Shown: positions 46,929 to 59,285 of the stretch, piece by piece | Position numbering within the stretch: position 1 is the stretch's first letter | Layout of the letters: the number at the start of each line of letters is the position of its first letter | Source: Armigeres subalbatus | Taxonomy: Eukaryota; Arthropoda; Insecta; Diptera; Culicidae | Reading direction: 5' to 3' | Assembly (NCBI RefSeq): GCF_024139115.2 | Contig: NW_026943556.1 | Span: 1-64,000 of the forward strand | DNA length: 64,000 nucleotides | Translations under genes and position numbers: made by a program | Notes under the pieces: model-generated | Seen by the model: only the letters and a program-made list of their open reading frames with translations | The model's database searches: none | Told to the model about the DNA's origin: nothing

Positions 46929-47190
46929 CGCAATAGCACCCTACCTAAGACATGTGGACTTGCATCGACGATGACAGATGTTTGATCCTCTAACTTTATA
47001 AAATCTCAATCTGTGAGTGCTGGCCAAGTTATGTTTTATTGCATGAAATGCAGGTAACTCTTTTCGCCCCAATAGAATTTAACATCTTCTAAATCAGTCT
47101 GCCTCAGAGGCTCGTGCATAGCTGCTGACTGTATGGATATAAATTTCCTGTAACAAGAGCCCCAGGAAGCGTCTAACCTTACTTTCATGT
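46929..47190 (-). pseudogene. Ty3/Gypsy RT-RNase H junction scrap
   Basis: On the minus strand, read across frames, the order is RRFLGL (end of reverse transcriptase), EPLRQ, VKFYWGE and then TSVIVDASPHVLGRVLL. The last is the RNase H start, where Gypsy elements carry an Asp-Ala-Ser-Pro motif. In-frame stops lie between the pieces. Only about 85 codons survive. It abuts the BEL integrase scrap on the same strand without an intervening LTR. Confidence 0.6.
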
Positions 47191-47528
47191 TGTGTAGTTA
47201 CATTGCTAGCAACAGTTGAGGGTCTGCCTGCAACAATTTCTCATGGTAAGGTTGAAGAAGTTTCCTAGTGAAAGTGTGCAAACCAGGAAGAATTTGAGGT
47301 GTTTTCTTCAAACTCCTCTGAATAGTTTAGCCTTCCCCAATACGCAAAAGATTATTTTCCTTGGAAATAAATGGGTGAAACCAACTCAGCGGAGATTTAA
47401 GTGGAAGTGCGGATCCTTGGACAAAGCCATTCCATTTCAATTTCTTTCTCAGAACGATTCCATTTGGACTCTGCGAATCCATGGAACTGAAATTTGTCTG
47501 TCCCAGGTATCCAAACCAATCAGAGTGC

Positions 47529-48286
47529 CGATCAAGAATACATAACAAAATTATAACAAGGAGTTATTTGTTTCAGAAAAATATTGTAACAAAATGTGTT
47601 ATAAATTTCTGGTTATTTGTTCAAATAAAAAATTATATCAAAAATACCTCTAGTAACATAATTAAAAGAGGTTGATACCTTCATATCAACATTATAACAA
47701 ACGTTGATATAATTTTTCTGTACAAAAATCTCTTTCAAGGTAATTGTACATCACGGATGGAAATCTGGTACGCTACCACGCCGATTTCCATCCATTAGAC
47801 AATTAACTTTTTCAACTATCATATATATAATAGCCCTGTTTGTCTGTCCGGTGACTAGCCAACCAGAGCAGCACGCGGGAAATTCTAACAAAAATAAATT
47901 TTGGCACTTCAATTTTTTTCTATCAGATGCATAAAAACAAAACCAGTGACAACCAGACAGCATTTGATGAAAAAAATCAAGACAACAGACGTGGAAAATT
48001 TTGATTAAAAAACACTTGCACGGCGCTACAGCGTCCATAAATAAACAGTGTATTAATATTGAGCGGTTCAAGTTATATAAAGGTGATTAACTCCGATTTT
48101 TTCCTATGTCTACAAAAATGTAGGCAATTATTTTGTGAAAATATTCGTAATAATGTTGTTATAATTTTGATATGAAATAAAACTGGCGAATACACATTTT
48201 ATCGAATTATCTAATTATAACACGTTGTTTTAAATAACAACCATTGATAGAATTGAGTTATAATTTTGTTATGCATTCCTGATCGG
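47529..48286. mobile_element. Non-autonomous element with iterated ataacaa motifs, inserted in BEL
   Basis: The left terminus 'ccgatcaagaatacataaca' and the complement of the right terminus, 'ccgatcaggaatgcataaca', match over about 30 bp and continue with 'aaattataac'. Sub-terminal zones on both sides are full of ttataac/gttataa and atatcaa motifs. It sits between the RT and integrase relics of the BEL element. The interior contains a 106-codon minus frame without a domain. No certain target duplication was found (possibly 2-3 bp). Confidence 0.6.
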
Positions 48287-48536
48287 TGGTGACGGACTAA
48301 TCCAATTGAGGTTGACTTCCTTAGTGTTATGGCTAAGCTATCTGGTGGAATGCCTCTAATACCTCAAGCAGTTAGAAGCCCATTTGCGAAGTGTACCTCC
48401 TACTCCAACAAACCTTGAAGTTCAAATTGCAGTCTCGCTGCTTCTTCCTTAGTTTCTGCTCAGTAATTACGTCGTCCATAGGTGTCCTCCTTCACAGCAA
48501 TTGCAGCCCGTGGAACCGATGACCTTCACTGTAGCG

Positions 48537-48714
48537 CACGCAAAAAAGCGTTCCAATTCGTGAACCAGCAAAATACACCGTGAGTCATGGATTCAACAAT
48601 CACGTTTTCCAGAACGTTCCTGAAAACGTGCTGTATTCGAATCCGTGACTGTTGTTCCCGAAAATACACCGTGAACTCGTTGTTCACGAATTCATGAACC
48701 TTTTTTTGCGTGCG
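48537..48714. mobile_element. MITE with cgcacgcaaaaaa ends, inserted in BEL
   Basis: The left end 'cgcacgcaaaaaagcgttc' and the complement of the right end, 'cgcacgcaaaaaaaggttc', define it. The inner parts repeat 'aaaatacaccgtgaa' and 'attcgtgaac'. It divides two RT segments of the BEL element. Confidence 0.65.
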
Positions 48715-48954
48715 AGTTGTGTAGAGTTCTCGTAGCTAAGAATGGTGCGGTTTTGTCCAGTGACGTACCCAATTCGTATGTTTTGACCTCAGCCTGGGTG
48801 AAGAATGTCATAGAATGCATCGCAGACGCTGATCTTCAGGCCATGTCCAATGTCCATATTTGCCGGAACATTTCTCAACGTCTACAAAAGCATAACACGC
48901 CGAGTTCACCCACGCATTATAATAGCATGTAAGTCCTCCTGTATGACTGCTCCA

Positions 48955-49582
48955 GGAGTTCAAATTTCAAAATGTTTGAAAATTACAACTCCATATGTCT
49001 AATAGCATCATTTTGATAATATAGGAGTCCGGCAAAATTTCAGGCAACTGTGGCCATTTAGAGGGCGTGAAGTAAATTTATGTTTATATGGAAATTTGTA
49101 TGGAAAACGTAAAATTTATTCAAGTCTCCACAGCTGTCAAATCGTGATGAATTCAAATAAACATCCCCTACCCCTTTTCGAAATCTATATAAATGAGACC
49201 TCCGGATAACACATTAGTTATGAGTGGATTGAACGATTCTGTTGACAGTGTGAATATGGGATAAATGGCTAAAATGGTGTAATTAGCCTCAACGTAGCTG
49301 TGGAAATATAAATCAAAATTAATGAGTTACCCACTGTTTGAGCTCAAATAGATTTCAAAAATGGAGGTTAGGGATGTTTATTTGAATTCATCACGATTTA
49401 AGAAGGAGATTAGAATAAATTTAGTTTTCTCATATAAATTTCATATAAACATAAATTTAATTCGCACCACCTAAATGCCACGAATTGCCTGAAATTTTGC
49501 CAGGACTCTATATTATCAAAATGATGCTAATAAACATATTGGAGTTGGAATGTTTGAACATTTTTGAAATGTGAACTGCCCT
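48955..49582. mobile_element. Foldback element with ~240-bp arms and 9-bp target duplication
   Basis: 'actgctcca' at 48946-48954 recurs at 49583-49591. The 628-bp insert has long complementary arms: 'tagcatcattttgataatat' and 'ggcaaaatttcaggcaa' on the left, their complements on the right, and 'cgtgatgaattcaaataaac' innermost. Nine-base duplications with long inverted arms are typical of Mutator-like and Drosophila FB-type foldback elements. BEL RT motifs continue on both sides (SLNDVL before, IQEDLHAII after), which confirms the insertion. Confidence 0.75.
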
Positions 49583-51479
49583 ACTGCTCCACAAAACATC
49601 GTTTAGTGATGTACCGCTCGATGTCTTAGTTGTTGGACCTTAGTTGGACCTTAGTTGTCGTGGAGCTTCCTTCACCACTGGATGATGTGGTAGGTAGCAT
49701 GCCTTCCTCCATCCCTAGGATCATCGGAACTTCCTTCATGTCTTGTAACTGCAGGTATTCTTCCATGAAAGCTTCATATTGTTGACCCAAATTGGCTTCC
49801 TTGTCCAGTCTTCGTTCCGTGCGTAGAATCGTCGAAGTGCGATATCTCGTGACTATCCTATTCGCTGAAGATTAACACTCGTCTTTGGAAGAGCGACTGA
49901 ATATCGACCATCTTCTGTTCTTTAGACCGTTCGTTGAAACTCTTCCTCGCAAATGTCTTCCTCTGGAGTTGATTTGATTGGAGTTGTTACCTCTTCTCGC
50001 ATTCCAAAATCGTGTGAGCAGATCTTCCAAGCGATTAACCATTGACATATTACAGTTAACAAGATCCACGGCCGTGGTATTTCCATGGTGCCACACACCA
50101 CCCAGCCAAACACTGCATCAATCAATGTGGGCATGTTGTTTCCGAGTGACATTTTCGATCGACGTTGAACAAGCTGAAGAATAGTTCAGCCTAGAACCAC
50201 TCCAGCTGATTTGAAGAAACCCGGGTCTGCTAGCCGTACACCTTTAGGAATGACCAATCTGAGTATCCACCGTAGATGTAGGAAGGTTAACGTTACCTTA
50301 GGTAAAATGCTGACAAAGCTTTTCCGAAACGAAGTTACATTCGGATCCGAATCCAAAGAGTGCGTGCTCCATACTGATTGCTTTGGTCATCCTCCACTAG
50401 AATAATTGCAGGGCAAAGCACTGGCGACGATGCCCGGTTGCATTGCACATGGACACTTCCGAAGTAGCAATATTTGCTACGCATCCATGGCAGTAGTGGA
50501 AATATTGGATTTTCCGGAGTAGGAGAGGTTGCCTATTTCCCACCATTGAAACAGCGCCTGGGGTTTGTTTGAAACAGACGAGGTGTGATGACGTCCCTTA
50601 CAGAATCGGCAAGAATATTTTGAACAGACAGTCTTTTGAACACCGCAAACAAGCAAGAAATGAGTTTCCGAACAGCATACGCAACTGGAAGATGATTGAG
50701 TTGGTAGCTGCACAGAGTTGAGCTAGCCTTCACAAAGTTCGTTGTTTGGGAGCGTTGTGAGTAGCCTAGATCCTTTGATCTGACCGGTATCGATGCCATA
50801 CTGTTACTTGTGGTATCGATGCCAATCTTGTATACGACGATATGAAATACCATTTTGTTGACCGTTGAAGACTGTTCTTCCAGAACTACACGTAACCGAT
50901 CTAATCTACTAGACAGCATATTGATCAAAAGTAGATCCTGTATTCCTGAATCTCAACAACAATCTAGCGTATGAACGATCCTTTCAAAGCCTTCAATCAA
51001 TCCTTGCAATTCCGAAACAGATTCCTTAGCCAGATGGTAAACTGAATAGAGACTGAATTTGTCTTTTTCTAGCTGTTTGTTGCTTCGTCGTGACCAACTT
51101 CCATGCGACATGGTAATTACAGCAGTAATGGCAAGTGGATCGATCAATCGTCCCTTTAAATAGTGTAATTTTCAACGTCCGGCAGATCGCCGCGAGAATG
51201 AATGAGCGACGTGAATAAATCGCGAAAACTAATCTATTCGTCTAAATCTCCGTTAAAGTCTGCAATTTAATTTGCGGTAACCTTACGTGCTCCACCACAT
51301 TTGGCAATAAATTTCGCTAGGCTCAACGGCGCATGTATCTCCTCCAGTTTAAACTGCAATGCACGTAGGCTCGGTGTATTCGTAGTTGCAGGCATCACGA
51401 TAATCGTTTCACACTCGGTCCAGGTATATATCGGAAAGAGATTGAGGTGAACAGTAAAATACTAAGTAGACTGACCTGA

Positions 51480-53500
51480 CGGAACAGTCACTTAGACCAA
51501 TTATTGTAACGAAATGCTGTTAAAATCAATGTTTTTCCACCAATCCAAACTTCATAACATGAGCTGTTAAAGTGCGATTGTTCAGGAGACGACTCGCAGC
51601 AATGATCAAAGTACAAAATATCGTTGGCTCTGACTCAGCATGATAAAATTCTTTTCAAATTCTTGTCAAACCATTCCTCATTATATGAGTCAAATTAAGT
51701 TTGAACCTGGATGGCCTGCCATTTTTCAAATTTCAAATGTTTTCAATTTTGTATGGAGTTGACTCTTTTTGTTTATCTACAGCGAAGCTTTGGCAGATAT
51801 ACTAAAGCTTTTCAACAGATCTACCTGACGTCCTCAGAGCTCTAAATACTTCAATGAGTTGCCAATAATTCAAGCTTCACCAAACACTAAATACAAACTC
51901 TTCACGCGATTAACCTTCGCAATCACAGCTTACGATTCAGATAGAAATTCAAATGCTGTTCATTTATTCCAGCTAGGTACATGATAATATTTTTAGAGAT
52001 TTCCCTAGGTAAAGACATTTTCGTTTCTTGTATGTACACATTGTTTTAAATTAATATCAAATTCTACATTTTATGAAAAAATTCAAACGAAGCCAGAAGA
52101 TTTACGTAATCCTCAAAAGTCCATTTTTTCATATTTACTTACTGGATACTTGATAGATAATGGTTGCATCCTCTTGGAGCCTACGCCGAATGGAGTATCA
52201 TATAGCTGCATAAGCTTTCGTGTACACGGCCTACCACGAAGCCTAGGGCACTTCCGAGTTATCTACTCTCTTTTTACTGTTCTTTATGCTCTTCTGGCAT
52301 ACGTGAAATTGATATCCAGCCCATCACAGTCTGCCGTGTACATTGAATACCATATTCAATGTTTCAAAATTAATGACTTTTCTTCGAAAAAGTGGTCGGA
52401 ATCGCAGATTTGCAGCCATAAGCAGCTGAATTTTGTTTTATGCCTTCTGGGAGGTCCAAAGAAAGATGTAGGGTAGTTGCTAAGCGAAACTTTAGAAACT
52501 TTTTGTATGAAACTTTTGTATGAAATTTTTTTCTTTTTCGTCGGTCGTATTTGGATGTTTTACTTCCTATTTTCACACATTTACCCTTCTTCGAAAGTCC
52601 ATGAAGCAAGCTTTGAAACTGTTTGAAGAGTTGGAAAAAGCTACTATAGCGAAGATATTGGCAGTTGAATATCATTGATTTTTCAAGAACTAAAAGTGTC
52701 TGGTTCTGATGCATATCTTGATAACCATATGGCTTAGAGTGCTGATATTCTGGGGCTTAATGCTCCCAAACATTAGCATTTGGTAGGTCAACTTGAATTA
52801 CGAATCGGAGAAAGTTGTTTTTTTTTTCGGCCACCTGATTCCTCATAGTGAATTGATGGCGATCTTTGTCTCCAGCGACAATTAGTAATTCTGTTGATGG
52901 ATTGGCGGTTGCAATGGCGTTTCAAGGGATGGCGATTTATTGGTGTGGCGCAATTATGGATCCAAGTCCTACCGAGTATCTATCCGGCTCGTTGGACCAA
53001 TGTCGAGGTTGTGGATGAATATGATCCCACCGAAAGATTTCTGTACCTAGCGAGGTGCCTTCGGTGAGTGAGATTGGGTGGACGGGTGATCACCGTCCCG
53101 AATAAACGAACTACAAACGAAATTACAGCGTTTCTCGGTTCCAATAATTAACACACGCGACGTACAAAGCAATTACATTTCATTTAAACAGACTTAAACT
53201 CATTAAACATTTATTTCGACACTTAAGCACTAACATTTGTTTTCTTACACACTAACATCAATTGATCTATATCTAACGCAGTCAATTTGACCGACCAACC
53301 AGAGTATCTACGGTTAACTTAATCTATTCACCGAACCCCCCACACAATCGGAACCTTTAACTCCAACACCCAACGACGGACATCCTTACGGCATCGTTCC
53401 GATCTCTTCTCGCAGATCTCTGCGTATCTCTATCGGTTTCGTTGGCTGCTTTCAGGTGCCAGGGCGTTATTAGAATGGTCCATCATAAACAACGCCCGTA
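51480..53500. other. No certain gene; possible LTR/leader in the right part
   Basis: A 114-codon minus frame at 52370-52714 has no recognised domain. From about 52990 to 53500 the composition changes. The minus strand contains 'ttggtccaacgagccggata', reminiscent of leader sequence next to gag in BEL-type elements, followed upstream by a stretch that could be an LTR. Distance to the BEL gag start (1.6 kb) and lack of a second LTR leave this open. Confidence 0.25.
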
Positions 53501-56040
53501 GGCAAACGCCACTCTTTAATAAGGCTGAATATCCTTATTGTGATTATTTTCAGTAGTCCAAAAGATAAAGCAATGAAATATTGCATTGGATACATACATT
53601 TCATGATTTTACTCTAATTATACATGAAAAACGATTTTGCGTGTTTTGATCAATTTTGCTCGAGTGGCATTTGTCTTTCTATCACTGTTATACATTGATA
53701 ATTCAAAATTGCCATGATGGGTCATGCTGCTAACTCGTATTCTTTAGATTCCACAGAAATAGTCAGTCAAAATTGGTCTTGATACGATTTTCTGGTCCTC
53801 AAACTTCTGAGGTCGGTGCGGGTGCTTTTTAAAATCAAATTTCTGTACAATAAAATGCTAAATTACATAACTGTTCATCGGTAGTCGTAGCAGATAAACT
53901 GCTCTTCTGTTTGCGCTGGTGAAAACAGGCTGAACTGTGGTTTCATTGATAAAACGGCATTTTCCTTAACATTGGCGTCCTACCCATTCCCTATATTTCG
54001 CGATACGTTTTGCAACCTGCTTTTTCGCGGATGCTGTGTCCTTACGATCCGGTACTTTTTCTCATCACGGTGTACAGAACCAGTAGGCGTAAGAAAATGA
54101 CAGTTAAGTGGACGTGATTGCTATCGCAGTATGGACGAGTGCAAAAGGCCAAACTCAATCGTAGAGGCTTGATTTGCTTCGCCCCTAGCAGCGATAGCAG
54201 TGACGTCAATTGTTTACAGTGGAAACTCATGTTTACGTACACTGACGATAGTGCCTTGTTTTTGTATGCCATGCTCTCTCATATTCATGACTATGATTAT
54301 TGAGCTGCACTACTCTTATCGATATCGATGATTGGTTTCCCAGAGGATGTATATTCTTACTCTATAGAATCCGTCCGGACCACAGGTCTCACGCGCGTTC
54401 TGAAGTGTTGTTCCACCAAGCAGAAATTTAGCATCTTTTAACATCATTTAGAGCAGCATCATATGTACATTGCGACCCTCTCCACTATTGATATGGACGT
54501 CATCCAGCAACCAGAACTCTTTCCAATTTCATTCACTTCAATGAGTCGCAAACATCTCATTAGTTGTTGTCATATCACCAGTTCTATTTCCGTTCTCAAT
54601 GGCAGCAATGGATTGCAATTTCCGAGGCAGTCTCTACATTTGCGATGCGCATCTACCCAAATAAGTACAAAAAAACAAAATAAAATTTGTAAATCTCACT
54701 TTTTATTTCCATTTGAAAAAAAACCTCAAATTGTGTCATCCAATAAATTATTTATCATTTCTAGGCATCAGCCCAATGACTGAGACATTGCCTCCTAGTA
54801 GGAAAATTTTCATAAGACATTTTCACAATTATTATTCAAAGTAAATTTACCATTTAAGTATTCGCATATTATGTGCACAACATGACTACTTTATGTCCCC
54901 GAGGATGTCAAAAACTACCCCACACCAAACCGTGGAACCAGGTAATGAAGAACTATAATGCTCTTTCCCAACAAAACATGATTTATGGAACATCATCGGC
55001 AATAGGCCAAACATTGGTGGTTCCAATGTAGGCTAGGGAGCCTTGATCTATCAACCCCGAATGGGCCGTTACCAAAATCGATCGTTTTGACCTAGTTGCA
55101 GAAATAATTTAATAACCATGTTTTCCAGCGCAAGAAATTTACACGTACAGTACCACAATGTACCCCTACATGCATGCAAGTTCCGCTTCCTGCTGCTCCA
55201 TAAAGGAAATTGTAAAACTCCTATTGGAAAAGCAAGACCTCAACAACATTGCGGAAGCGTGAGTGGGAACAAAATTATGCTAATTTTGGCATTAATCGAC
55301 GTCATCGTGGTTTCTCCGTTTCGCTTCTTGTCGAACAGCACACGCACCGTCCTCGTTGTATCTTATGAATCACAGTAGGCTATAGAAAATGTGCAGAAAA
55401 TCCAGCTATAATACTGCCTTTACTATAATCGCTGCCTGTGAAGCTCTCCAGTTGGCTGCCGCCAAATGTCTCTGATGTCTCTTTCTCTCGATTCTGGGTT
55501 CGTGTTTTTTTGGCACTTTTCCTCTGCCGCCCGTGCTCCGTCCAACTTTTGCAACTGATTTTTCAATCAGTCCTATCATTACACAGAGGCCGGGTATCGT
55601 TCAAATTCTTTCAAATGTGGTTTTTCCTTCATAGTTAAGGAAATTGGAATATTTTAATAGATACTTATCTAAAATTAATGATAAAGTTTTCATTAATAAT
55701 AATAATTTGAATGGGCATTCAACAAAATAAAGACAATTCAAGTTCGAGCTTGAACAAATTACTGAAAATCTTTATTATTGAACTTGGAATAATAAAGTAT
55801 TTCAATTTAAAAGCGTATAAATTCGTCATCTAGTCTTGAAAAATGAATCAATAATCAATTCATAATAACCAAATATCCGCATGTACGAAAAGGTTTTAAA
55901 ATTGGTACTCTTTTGTCCACATGCCCGTCACTGTACCGGCAGAGTAACTCTTGAGAAAACGTGTTCAGTTGCTCAAAATAGGAGAAACTTCACATTCAAA
56001 ACTGGACGACTGAAAGTCGAGGACGAGGCTGCGGAAAAAA
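53501..56040. other. No identifiable gene
   Basis: Mostly AT-rich. A perfect tgacgtca octamer (CRE-type) is at about 54201-54208. Frames such as 54463-54783 and 55118-55378 (plus) carry no recognised domain. Confidence 0.4.
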
Positions 56041-56700
56041 TGCACGTCACAGTCAGCTAACAGCAATCCCAGGGAAGAACCAGGGCCCCTGAAACAGAAA
56101 ATCAATAGTCACTGACCGGCGTTGTTGAGGCCCTTTGCTTGCTCTTTCGACTATGTTTGCTCCTCCGTAATGCATATCTTGCTGGCTGCTGCTGACGCTG
56201 TTCAAACAACACGGCGCTGGTAGTTTTAAATTAACACGTTTTGCTGATCTGCCATGTCGTGGTCTTCGTCGTCGTCGCCGGTGTCGACCGAGATGCGAAG
56301 AGCACAAAATGGGGTTCAGTTCGCAGTTGAGGGATCTGTTCCGCTTTCATGGCCTGGGGCCAAATGACACAGGGACTCTCTGCCATCATCCATCGTACCT
56401 TACACAGAAAGAGGGGGCAGGCGAACGGATGGCGCGCCGGAGGGACCTCGTCCTCGCCGAGTCGTTATCCGCAGCACTGGCCGAGGAGTGGAGCCTTCGA
56501 ATTGGCGAGGTGTCATCCCTCGTTGAGGTTGAGGAGGTTGTTTTTTTTTCGGTATTCGCCGAATGACCTCTTAAATCAGACGGCTCGGTGAATGGGAATA
56601 AGGATGCATACAATTGATTAAGTGGGGCTACTCGGCTCATTCTGTGGGGCGTTGCCAAAGGTTACCATGATGTGGTGGTTGGGTTCGAGTCTTACTTTGA
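56041..56700. other. GC-richer unique segment, function unknown
   Basis: G+C is clearly above the surroundings between 56050 and 56560. Overlapping frames on both strands (56053-56307 minus, 56309-56566 plus, 56386-56658 minus) are open, which is expected from base composition alone. No domain recognised. It could be host regulatory or UTR sequence. Confidence 0.25.
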
Positions 56701-58095
56701 TGGTTTGTCCTTTTATATTTACGAATCATGCTAGGTGATATTTTTGTAGTACTGATGCTTTCATCGTTATTTCCTATTCCCAGATATTTTTTGTGTCACC
56801 AACGCTATACTTCATATTATGAGGAGTAAGACGCTTGAAAGAGACACAATTACATTCCATATCCTTCAAACTTCCAATGAAATTCGAAAAATTATCTGTC
56901 AAAAGTCAAATTCCATGCGATGTTAAAAATTCCGTGAATATCGAATCAATTTTAATTAAAATTAAAAGAAATGGAAATTCGGAAAAAAATCCCGTTTTAT
57001 TTTGAAAGAATTTCCGGCGGAATACTGAAAACATCTTCCGAGTAAATTCAAAAAATATACATAAGAAGAAATGTGAAAAAAATCCGTGAAAGTTCCAAAA
57101 TTCCCGTGGAAATTGAAATAATTTTAATCGGAACTCAAAAATATTCCTGTGGAAATTTAAAAGAAAAGATTTTGAAGAGCATGGAACAACAAATATATGT
57201 TCGTGAATGGTACAAACATAACTGTCATGAGCGGCTAAGAAGTAGTCGGTTTTGTCGGAACGTAGCGAATGAACTAAACGTTTGATTTTAATTAAATTTC
57301 CCAAATTCTATAAACGCTTCTTCAATGTGCCAATCGGTGGAGCTTTGAACATATGTTCGATTTCCTTTTTCCCCTGACATAGCTCTACTGAAATGGTTAC
57401 TGCAGACTCATTTGTACTTCGATCCAAATCATATTCTTGTTTTTGATCGGTAGGAACCGACAATGCTCCGTATTGTTTGATAACCGTTTGTTTGTAGGCG
57501 CATGCAATGCATTTGTTTACACCAAACTCATCCATATACCCCAGGCTTGATCAGATTTTGGTAAAACCGATAAGATCCCGACAATTTCGCCTTAAAACAC
57601 GCTGGCTCAACAAATGTCTCTTTCAATTGGAAATTTATTTCATCGCATTTGCTAGCATTTGACACCAGTAGCCAAATCTTCATCTGCTTATGGTGCAAAT
57701 CCAAAATATGCTCTTTGTACCTATATCCATCATTTTGCGATTAAACCGTTTCATGAATCCATGACTTAAATCAGGATGTATTTTTGCTTCGTCTTGCTGT
57801 TCGTGAATTCAATGACTTAAGGCCAGATGGGTTCGGCCTGTAATGGCTTCTTTTTTCTGGCAAATGACATATTCAGCTCAACAATATTCAGTAGTGGCCT
57901 TCGACCAAATGGCATTCGGCTGAATGGCTTTCAGTTCAGCCAGTTACAGTCAACTCTCACATCTCGATGTTCAATATCTCGATGTCTCTCCCTATGTCGA
58001 TGGGATTCTCGGTCTTCAATCTACATATACTTGGGTATCTACATCTCGATAACCTCCCAGTCTCACAATACGTAACCGAACGAAGTACACTTGAT
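56701..58095. other. No identifiable gene; repeat scraps
   Basis: 56880-57180 is another degenerate aattcc-type tract. 57800-57950 contains 'ggccttcgaccaaatggcat' and 'ggctgaatggctttcag', a motif group that looks like a short diverged tandem repeat. 'cagtcaactctcacatctcg' followed by 'atgttcaatatctcgatg' near 57945 could be a transposon end; no partner was found. Confidence 0.35.
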
Positions 58096-58120
58096 NNNNN
58101 NNNNNNNNNNNNNNNNNNNN
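58096..58120. other. Assembly gap (25 N)
   Basis: Twenty-five undetermined bases. Features on either side may not be truly adjacent. Confidence 0.98.
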
Positions 58121-58169
58121 GTAGTTACGTATTGCTGATTCCAAAGATTGATTCTGATGACGACTCGAA

Positions 58170-58850
58170 ATTATCACACTTTGAGGAAATTCTGAGCAAA
58201 AGCCAGAATTTTGCCCGAAAATTTCCGTTCGCTGCGTTGCTGCAAAACTAGTGGCGAAGGTTCCGTTCCCAGGGCGAAAGGCAGCTGTTGGAAGCCGAAT
58301 CTCCCATCGGCCTCGAGTTTCTCGCATAGACGACGGTTATCTAGCCTCTCGATAACCTTAGATAGGTTGAGAGAAAGGCCGGTATTTCGAAGCATCCGAG
58401 AACTGGACCGATTTGACTAGGCTGTAGACCTAATCCATGAATAAAGCTTTAGCGGAAGGGAAGGTTTGATATCGGATACCCTATTCCATATGATCTAGAG
58501 CAATTCCCTCACTCCTGGAGAGAATGACAGCTCAGCCGCAGAGAAATGATGTTTGAATGAGGAATTCGACAAATCCGGTGGGACTCGAAGTTCTCGAGGA
58601 GCAGAATCTGAATTCGGTGGGTACCCACTTACCGTGATAAGTGAAGCGAAATACTCCCGAAAGCGTTGGAATCTTCCTGAGGGTCTGATATGGTACGATC
58701 TTCAACGTCAAGGTGGATATGGAAAAGCTACGCTTGCCACTGAGAGCATTTACTTTCCTCCACAGTTCGGCGGCGGGTTACGTCGAGTTGACTGAGTGGA
58801 GAAAGTCCTCCGATTGCCTTTTTGGCTTCTTGGATGACAGCACGGCCCTC
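58170..58850 (-). pseudogene. LOA-type non-LTR retrotransposon fragment
   Basis: The minus strand, across frames, begins with VIQEAKKA near 58840-58815, the pre-RT linker. It continues through YFASLI and YPPN near 58630 to VIERLDNRRLCEKLEADGRFGFQQ near 58350-58270. The last is the RT motif 'ERxxNRRLxxxLE' that precedes the QhaFR motif in LOA/R1/Jockey elements. Much of the RT between these is deleted (about 58550 to 58400). The fragment runs toward the gap at 58096-58120 and is cut on its other side by the repeat element at 58858. Multiple frameshifts show it is dead; the LOA assignment rests on overall motif spacing. Confidence 0.6.
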
Positions 58851-58857
58851 CTATGTT

Positions 58858-59284
58858 GTATTTCTCGTACAACAAAGTTGTACCGAAAGATATAGGATTA
58901 TTCAAAAAAAAAAACTTTTAATAGAAGGCCCGGAGACCATATGGTATACCGAACGACTTAGCCTGACGAACGAGGTGATGTATGTATGTGTGTTTGGCAC
59001 ACATTTTGTAGAACACTTTTGGAACCTAGCATTACCCGAATTACTGCAGCAAGTTGCATTCGACGGGAATGCGCTTCATTGTTTGATATAGAAAATTGGC
59101 CGATCGGACATATCATTTCGGAATTTGAATGGGTGGCGGTAATGCATATTAATTTATGAAAACATGGAAATAACAGAAAACATGCGATCTATTTTCCTAA
59201 AGTGCTTTCTTAACCTTTCTTATGTGATTTTTCAATACATTTGATATATGATGAGAAAGGCATCAGGTGTATTAATCTGAGTTT
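58858..59284 (+). mobile_element. Short member of the 28.9-kb repeat-element family
   Basis: It starts 'tatttctcgtacaacaaagt', holds 'agaaggcccggagaccat', 'gacgaacgaggtgatgtatg' and one monomer-like 'gcaagttgcattcgacgg', and ends 'atgagaaaggcatcaggtgt' plus 'attaatctgagtttt'. Compared with 28901-34177 it has no tandem satellite and no GT run. Confidence 0.65.
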
Positions 59285-59285
59285 T

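Larger units (their letters stand above)
47195..51395 (-). pseudogene. BEL/Pao retrotransposon, decayed and perforated by three insertions
   Basis: Minus strand, in order. The gag ATG is at 51395 with SLRALQFKLEEIHAPLS. BEL-type gag cysteine knuckles (CVCCSETHFLLVC, CRFCKGRHH) are at about 50580-50690. The protease end VFGWVVCG is near 50100. The reverse transcriptase start follows: EEDICEEEF near 49935, YEAFMEEYLQL near 49760, STTTKV near 49655. More RT (IQEDLHAIIMR, KTYELGT, APFLATRTLH) lies at 48716-48945. The RT catalytic region at 48290-48530 still shows RAAIAVKEDTY and FTLRKWAS, but a small deletion breaks the YVDD motif. Integrase N-terminal pieces (PFISKENNLLRIG, HEKLLQADPQLLLA) are at 47195-47405. 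Most of RNase H and the integrase core are gone. Confidence 0.8.

Noticed and set aside
54201..54208. Perfect CRE-type tgacgtca as a promoter element
   Set aside because: A single 8-bp match in 64 kb is expected about once by chance and no start-site signals accompany it.
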